NCBI GenBank assembly: GCA_903825465.1
Contig: CAIKAR010000019.1
Span: 1 to 36,813, forward strand
Origin: an uncultured Hyphomicrobiales bacterium
GTDB taxonomy: Bacteria > Pseudomonadota > Alphaproteobacteria > Rhizobiales > Beijerinckiaceae
Direction of reading: 5' to 3'
Length of the DNA: 36,813 nucleotides
Below the pieces are notes generated by a model that was given only the letters and a program-made list of their open reading frames with translations, did not search any database and had not been told where the DNA came from. The translations under genes were made by a program, and so were the position numbers. Positions 33,298 to 36,813 of the stretch are shown here, piece by piece. Numbering within the stretch: the stretch's first letter is position 1; every line of letters starts with the position of its first letter.

Positions 33298-35241
33298 ATG
33301 TCGCGTGGCAAAAAAGAACCCGGCCTCAGCCGCCGCGGATTGTTGAGGGGCGCGGGCGTCGCCAGCGCTTCGATGGTCGCCCCGCTCGCCGCGAGCGCGC
33401 AAACGCCCGGCCAGCCCGATGGCCCGCCGCGCCCGGTGGGGCCGGTGACGCCGGCGCCGAATCCGCGCATGGAATCGGGCACGCCGCCGGAAATGCCGAT
33501 CCTTCAGGGCACGGCCAGTTCCGACTACATGGTCGATGTCATCGAAAGCCTCGGCATCACGCAGATCGCCGCCAACCCCGGCACGAGCTTCCGCGGCCTG
33601 CATGAATCGATGGTCAACTACTCCACCCTCGAATGGCACACCTGCACGCACGAGGAAGCCTCGGTGGCGATGGCGCATGGCTACGCCAAGATCGAGGGCA
33701 AGCCGATGCTGGTGCTGGCGCACGGCACCGTCGGCCTGCAACACGCCTCGATGGCGATCTACAACGCCTGGTGCGACCGCGTGCCGGTCTACATCATGGC
33801 GGGCAACACGGTCGACGCGCCCAAGCGCGGCAGCAACGCGGTGTGGGCGCATTCGGTGCAGGACGCCGCCGGGCTGGTGCGCGACTTCGTCAAATGGGAC
33901 GACGCCCCGGCGTCGCTGGAGCATTTCGGCGAGAGCGCCGTGCGCGCCTACAAGATCGCCATGACGCCGCCGATGGCGCCGACGCTGATCATCCTCGACA
34001 GCGAATTGCAGGACCAGCCCATCGCCAGCGGCAAGGCGCCCGCGATTCCGAAGCTGTCGCGCCTCGCGCCCGTCTCCGGCGACCCGAACGGCCTCGCCGA
34101 AGCCGCGAAAATGCTCGTTGGCGCGCAGAATCCGGTCATCCTCGCCGACCGCAACACGCGCACGCAGGCGGGCATCGACCGCCTCGTCGAGCTGGCCGAA
34201 ACCCTGCACGCGCCGATCTGCGACATGGGCAGCCGCATGAACTTCCCCACGCGGCACAAATACAACATGAGCGAGCGCGCGCGGGGGCTGATCGCCCAGG
34301 CCGACGTGGTGCTGGGCCTCGAACTGCTCGACTTCTATGGCGCCACGCACACGTTCCACGACAACATCGAGTCGTGGACCGGCTCCAACATCAAGAAGGA
34401 CGCGAAGATCGTCAGCATCAGTTCGGCGGAGCTGTTCAACCACGCCAACTACCAGGACTTCATGCGCTACCAGCCGTTCGACCTGTCGATCCCGGCGGAC
34501 GCGGAGGCGTCGCTGCCCTATCTCACCGACGCCCTGCGCAAGATCATCGACCCCGCCACCAAATCGAAGTTCGAGGCGCGCGGCGCCAAGATCGCCGAGG
34601 ATCACGCGGCGGCGCTCGCCGGCGCCCGCGCCGACGCGCTCTACGGGTGGGACGCGAGCCCCATCGCCACGTCGCGCCTGTGCGCCGAGGTTTACGAGGC
34701 GATCCGCCAGGAGGACTGGTCGCTCGCCTCCACCACCGGCAACTTCGTCAGCGCCTGGCCGCAGCGGCTGTGGGACATGAGCAAGCACTACCACAACACC
34801 GGCGCCGCCGGCGGCTCGGGCATCGGCTATTGCGCGCCGGCGGCCGCGGGCGCCGCCGCCGCCAACAAGAAGCACGGGCGCATCACCGTGTCGATCAACC
34901 CCGACGGCGACCTGATGTATTCGCCCGGCGTGCTGTGGACGGCGGCGAGCAGCCGCCTGCCGATCCTCTATGTGATGCACAACAACCGCGCCTATCATCA
35001 GGAGATCATGGGCGTCCAGCGCATGGCCAACCGCCGCCAGCGCGGCATCGACCGCACGCATATCGGCATCGCGCTGCGCGACCCCTTCATCGACTACGCG
35101 ACGATGGCCAAGGGGCTCGGCGTCGCCTCCTTCGGCCCCATCACCGATCCGAAGGAATTGGGTCCGGCGCTGAAGAAAGCCGTCGAGATCGTCAAGAAGG
35201 GCGAGCCCTGCCTCGTCGATGTCGTCACCCAGGGACGTTGA
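33298..35241 (+). CDS. Tat-exported ThDP-dependent enzyme, benzoylformate decarboxylase-like
   Basis: A 647-residue protein. Residues 1-35 form a twin-arginine signal (LSRRGLLRGAG, R12-R13, ending ASA-QT), then a Pro-rich linker to about 68. The three-domain ThDP fold follows: catalytic Glu119 (CTHEEASVAMAHGYA), and a ThDP/Mg motif with D538 (NPDGDLMYS; Leu replaces the last Gly of GDG) and N562-N563. H142 and H320 (NFPTRHKYN) fall where benzoylformate decarboxylase has its two active-site histidines, and NPGTSFRGLHESM resembles its GNPG start. GGGAGG precedes the ATG at 33298. Export of a ThDP 2-oxoacid enzyme is unusual. It is followed 11 bases later by a cytochrome c gene, suggesting oxidative rather than plain decarboxylation. 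Confidence 0.88.
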   Translation: MSRGKKEPGLSRRGLLRGAGVASASMVAPLAASAQTPGQPDGPPRPVGPVTPAPNPRMESGTPPEMPILQGTASSDYMVDVIESLGITQIAANPGTSFRGLHESMVNYSTLEWHTCTHEEASVAMAHGYAKIEGKPMLVLAHGTVGLQHASMAIYNAWCDRVPVYIMAGNTVDAPKRGSNAVWAHSVQDAAGLVRDFVKWDDAPASLEHFGESAVRAYKIAMTPPMAPTLIILDSELQDQPIASGKAPAIPKLSRLAPVSGDPNGLAEAAKMLVGAQNPVILADRNTRTQAGIDRLVELAETLHAPICDMGSRMNFPTRHKYNMSERARGLIAQADVVLGLELLDFYGATHTFHDNIESWTGSNIKKDAKIVSISSAELFNHANYQDFMRYQPFDLSIPADAEASLPYLTDALRKIIDPATKSKFEARGAKIAEDHAAALAGARADALYGWDASPIATSRLCAEVYEAIRQEDWSLASTTGNFVSAWPQRLWDMSKHYHNTGAAGGSGIGYCAPAAAGAAAANKKHGRITVSINPDGDLMYSPGVLWTAASSRLPILYVMHNNRAYHQEIMGVQRMANRRQRGIDRTHIGIALRDPFIDYATMAKGLGVASFGPITDPKELGPALKKAVEIVKKGEPCLVDVVTQGR

Positions 35242-35252
35242 GGAGAAACAAG

Positions 35253-35603
35253 ATGAAACATCCGCTGCTTCTCGCCTGCGCCCTGTTCGCCGCCGGCCCC
35301 GCGCTCGCGCAAAACGCCGCGCCGCCGCCCGGCGACGCCAAGCACGGCGAAATGCTGTTCATGGCCGACGGCTGCTACCAGTGCCACGGCACCGTCGCGC
35401 AGGGCTCGCGCGGCACCGGCCCAAGGCTCGCGCCCAACACGATTCCCTACGAGGCCTTCGCCGCGCAGTTGCGAACCCCGCGCGACATCATGCCGCCCTA
35501 CACGACAGTGGTGTTGACGGACTCGCAACTCGCCGACGTCTACGCCTACGTGAAAAGCCTGCCCGGCCCCGCGAAGGCGAGCGACGTGACGATTTTGCAT
35601 TAG
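35253..35603 (+). CDS. Small secreted class I cytochrome c
   Basis: A 116-residue protein with a Sec signal (ending ALA-QN, residue 20) and one haem site CYQCH (41-45). M80 in RDIMPPYT is the likely sixth ligand. The order GEMLF...GCYQCHG...RGTGPRLAP, then DIMPPY and DVYAYVKSLPGP, is that of mono-haem dehydrogenase-partner cytochromes. AGGAG lies just upstream and the gap from the ThDP enzyme stop is 11 bases, so the two are one operon. As the only other product, it is the natural electron acceptor for the exported ThDP enzyme. Confidence 0.92.
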   Translation: MKHPLLLACALFAAGPALAQNAAPPPGDAKHGEMLFMADGCYQCHGTVAQGSRGTGPRLAPNTIPYEAFAAQLRTPRDIMPPYTTVVLTDSQLADVYAYVKSLPGPAKASDVTILH

Positions 35604-35614
35604 GGGGAGGGGAG

Positions 35615-35638
35615 TGGCGACGGCGATTGCCGTCGCCA
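35615..35638. terminator. Strong hairpin after the ThDP enzyme-cytochrome operon
   Basis: TGGCGACGGC and GCCGTCGCCA form a perfect ten-base stem with a GATT loop, starting 12 bases after the cytochrome stop. It is very GC-rich, but no T run follows. It may terminate transcription with help from Rho or protect the 3' end of the mRNA. Confidence 0.5.
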
Positions 35639-35777
35639 AGGTGATCGAAAATCTAGGCGTCGAAGCGGCGCATGTTGGTGTTTCGAATACGCCGCGCGAA
35701 AATTTGCAAAATCGCACTTCCGCGCGCTTGCCGGTCAAATTTGCGCGCTTGCGGCCCGGTAATAGGGACAAGCTGGC

Positions 35778-36527
35778 TCATGCCGTCGCCATCTTAGCAA
35801 CATCCGCTAAAGTCGCGAAACGCACTCCATAATCCGCCTCCAGCCAAGCGCGATTTGACATGTCAAAAATGGATGTGCCCGCGGAGATTCCATGATCCTC
35901 CGTGCATAGGTAATCGTTGCGATACCCGATATGAGCCGCAACAAGCTCTCCATCGGCCCATTCAGCGCAAGCCTTCGCGAACTTATTTTCGTAAAGCTGA
36001 CCGTCATTGATACCTTGCCAGCCTCCGGCGTCATCAAACGCTTGTTTGCCGACACCGCGCTCCCACATAGCTGCGCTTACCGTCGTCTGCCGTTGTTCGC
36101 GCTCGCTTCTTTCGCTCTCGGTTTCTTGGACGAAAGCAAGCAGATCGCGGATTTCTCCTGAAGACGGCAGGCCCATCCACGCTAGGCCCCGCATCAAGCG
36201 TATTCCCGCTGATGCTGCCGCCCTTAAACGAGCGACTTGAACTTTCGGCAACCCTGGATGCTTGCGATCGTCCGGCCCAATCGACATCAAACGAACATGC
36301 GGCTTGCCGTCAATTTGGACAATGTTCCATGGAAACAACGTCTCCATGTGAGGCTGAGCAAAATACGCAGCGCGATCTTTCTTGCGGACAGCCTCTATTC
36401 GGAAAGCCGTTTCGCAAATCAACCCTTTGACTTTCTGCGTGGCGAACGCATCGCGGATGGCGACGCATTCATGTGCGTCAGACCGAAAAACCTGCCCCCA
36501 AGCATTGCTATCAAAACTGATACGCAT
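35778..36527 (-). CDS. PIN-domain-like protein, possible toxin-type nuclease
   Basis: A 249-residue protein from the ATG at 36527; a TTG five codons earlier is possible. MRISFDSNAWG has D6, the first acidic residue of PIN nucleases. CETAFRIEAV offers the conserved Glu, YLCTEDHG the third acid (Asp), and ADYGVRFATLADV the family's final strand. PIN domains cleave RNA, often as VapC toxins, but VapC is about 130 residues; this protein has a long helical insert in the middle. No antitoxin gene is seen just upstream on its strand. Base composition is lower in GC than in most of the window. Toxin function is inference. Confidence 0.6.
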   Translation of the reverse strand: MRISFDSNAWGQVFRSDAHECVAIRDAFATQKVKGLICETAFRIEAVRKKDRAAYFAQPHMETLFPWNIVQIDGKPHVRLMSIGPDDRKHPGLPKVQVARLRAAASAGIRLMRGLAWMGLPSSGEIRDLLAFVQETESERSEREQRQTTVSAAMWERGVGKQAFDDAGGWQGINDGQLYENKFAKACAEWADGELVAAHIGYRNDYLCTEDHGISAGTSIFDMSNRAWLEADYGVRFATLADVAKMATA

Positions 36528-36586
36528 CAGAGCAGATTCCAATATCTGAAGACAATATCACCACATCTAGGTCGCACTTAATGTCC

Positions 36587-36616
36587 TTGAGTTGCGCAGC
36601 TTCAATTTGATATTCT
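36587..36616 (+). promoter_or_regulatory. Candidate promoter of the Phd-type antitoxin gene
   Basis: TTGAGT (36587-36592) and TATTCT (36611-36616) are separated by 18 bases and lie just ahead of the antitoxin start, overlapping the operator palindrome at its left end. The fit to the sigma-70 consensus is moderate. Confidence 0.4.
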
Positions 36617-36631
36617 AGTCAGCATGACTAG
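36615..36631. promoter_or_regulatory. Palindromic operator CTAGTCA-GCA-TGACTAG
   Basis: Two perfect seven-base arms with a three-base spacer span the antitoxin start codon (ATG at 36624). Phd/YefM antitoxins repress their own operon by binding palindromes at exactly this position, so it is very probably the autoregulatory site. Confidence 0.6.
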
Positions 36632-36813
36632 TTTATCCAAATCCTCCTCCAAGCCGCCCCGCCAACCCGGCCACTGGCTGCTGCAAGACGCCAAGGCGCG
36701 TTTCAGCGAGTTGGTCCGTCGCGTCCGCAGCGAAGGCCCGCAACACGTCACGGTGCATGGCCGCGACGCGGTGGTTGTGATTTCCGCCGAGGAATTCCGC
36801 CGTCTCAAAGGCG
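36624..36813 (+). CDS. Phd/YefM-family antitoxin, truncated by window end
   Basis: The first 63 residues of an antitoxin. After a short Ser/Lys/Pro-rich lead, WLLQDAKARFSELVRRV (18-34) and VHGRDAVVVISAEEFRRLKG (44-63) are the Phd/YefM fold: N-terminal DNA-binding domain with the A-K-x-x-F-S-E-L helix and the G-x-x-A-V-V-I-S strand. Antitoxins of this family neutralise Doc, YoeB or PIN toxins encoded directly downstream. The toxin gene would lie beyond the window. An operator palindrome overlaps the start. Confidence 0.85.
   Translation, partial: MTSLSKSSSKPPRQPGHWLLQDAKARFSELVRRVRSEGPQHVTVHGRDAVVVISAEEFRRLKG

Noticed and set aside
35614-35832. A small plus-strand frame after the cytochrome gene
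   Set aside because: It begins in the hairpin, has no family features and overlaps the end of the PIN-like gene.
1-36813. CRISPR arrays, tRNA or rRNA genes, riboswitches
   Set aside because: Reading both strands gave no regularly spaced repeats, no cloverleaf-like sequence with CCA-compatible ends that I could recognise, and no known riboswitch core. A covariance-model search was not possible here.

Overview
The window is GC-rich, with high third-position GC in most genes, and reads as chromosomal DNA of an alphaproteobacterium. Hyphomicrobiales is my best guess, possibly near Beijerinckiaceae/Methylocystaceae. This is inferred from gene families and codon style only. No rRNA, tRNA or CRISPR array was seen. 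Visible signs of transfer are IS remnants at the left edge, one distinctly AT-richer gene (10368-11135), and a PIN-domain gene plus a Phd-type antitoxin at the right edge.

Left part (1-10177, mostly plus strand): decayed IS21-like and IS3-like pieces flank an Rrf2 regulator. A TctC-like binding protein follows, then a GntR/FCD regulator divergent from a complete peptide/opine-type ABC importer (binding protein, two permeases, fused double ATPase). A DHA2-type MFS exporter closes this part.

Middle (11191-21611): eleven genes all on the minus strand, tightly spaced. Read 5'->3' they are a VanB-type FMN/2Fe-2S reductase, two VOC (glyoxalase/extradiol fold) proteins, an SsuA/NMT1-type binding protein, an acyl-CoA-dehydrogenase-fold flavin monooxygenase, a stand-alone MetE-type zinc methyltransferase barrel, an AAHS-type MFS importer, a second TctC-like binding protein, an exported Rieske protein, an exported isochorismatase-fold protein and a LivJ-like binding protein. 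This looks like an uncharacterised catabolic cluster for an aromatic or heteroaromatic compound. No known pathway matches the whole set in my memory.

A small membrane/surface block follows (21678-22856): a superinfection-immunity-like protein, a DUF4118-like protein and a short Flp pilin. The next block (23007-32496, minus strand except for an orphan ParA) carries HyuB, HyuA, PobA-type 4-hydroxybenzoate hydroxylase and a three-subunit molybdenum hydroxylase. Mo-hydroxylase plus HyuAB is the logic used to hydroxylate and then open N-heterocycles, so the two catabolic blocks may cooperate.

Right part: a UPF0114 (YqhA) membrane protein diverges from a two-gene operon that I consider the most unusual item here. 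It encodes a Tat-exported, benzoylformate-decarboxylase-like thiamine-diphosphate enzyme followed by a small secreted cytochrome c, suggesting a periplasmic ThDP enzyme that passes electrons to the respiratory chain. The window ends in the PIN-domain gene and a truncated Phd/YefM antitoxin with a palindromic operator.

Five periplasmic binding proteins of four families occur in 37 kb, but only one has its translocator in the window.
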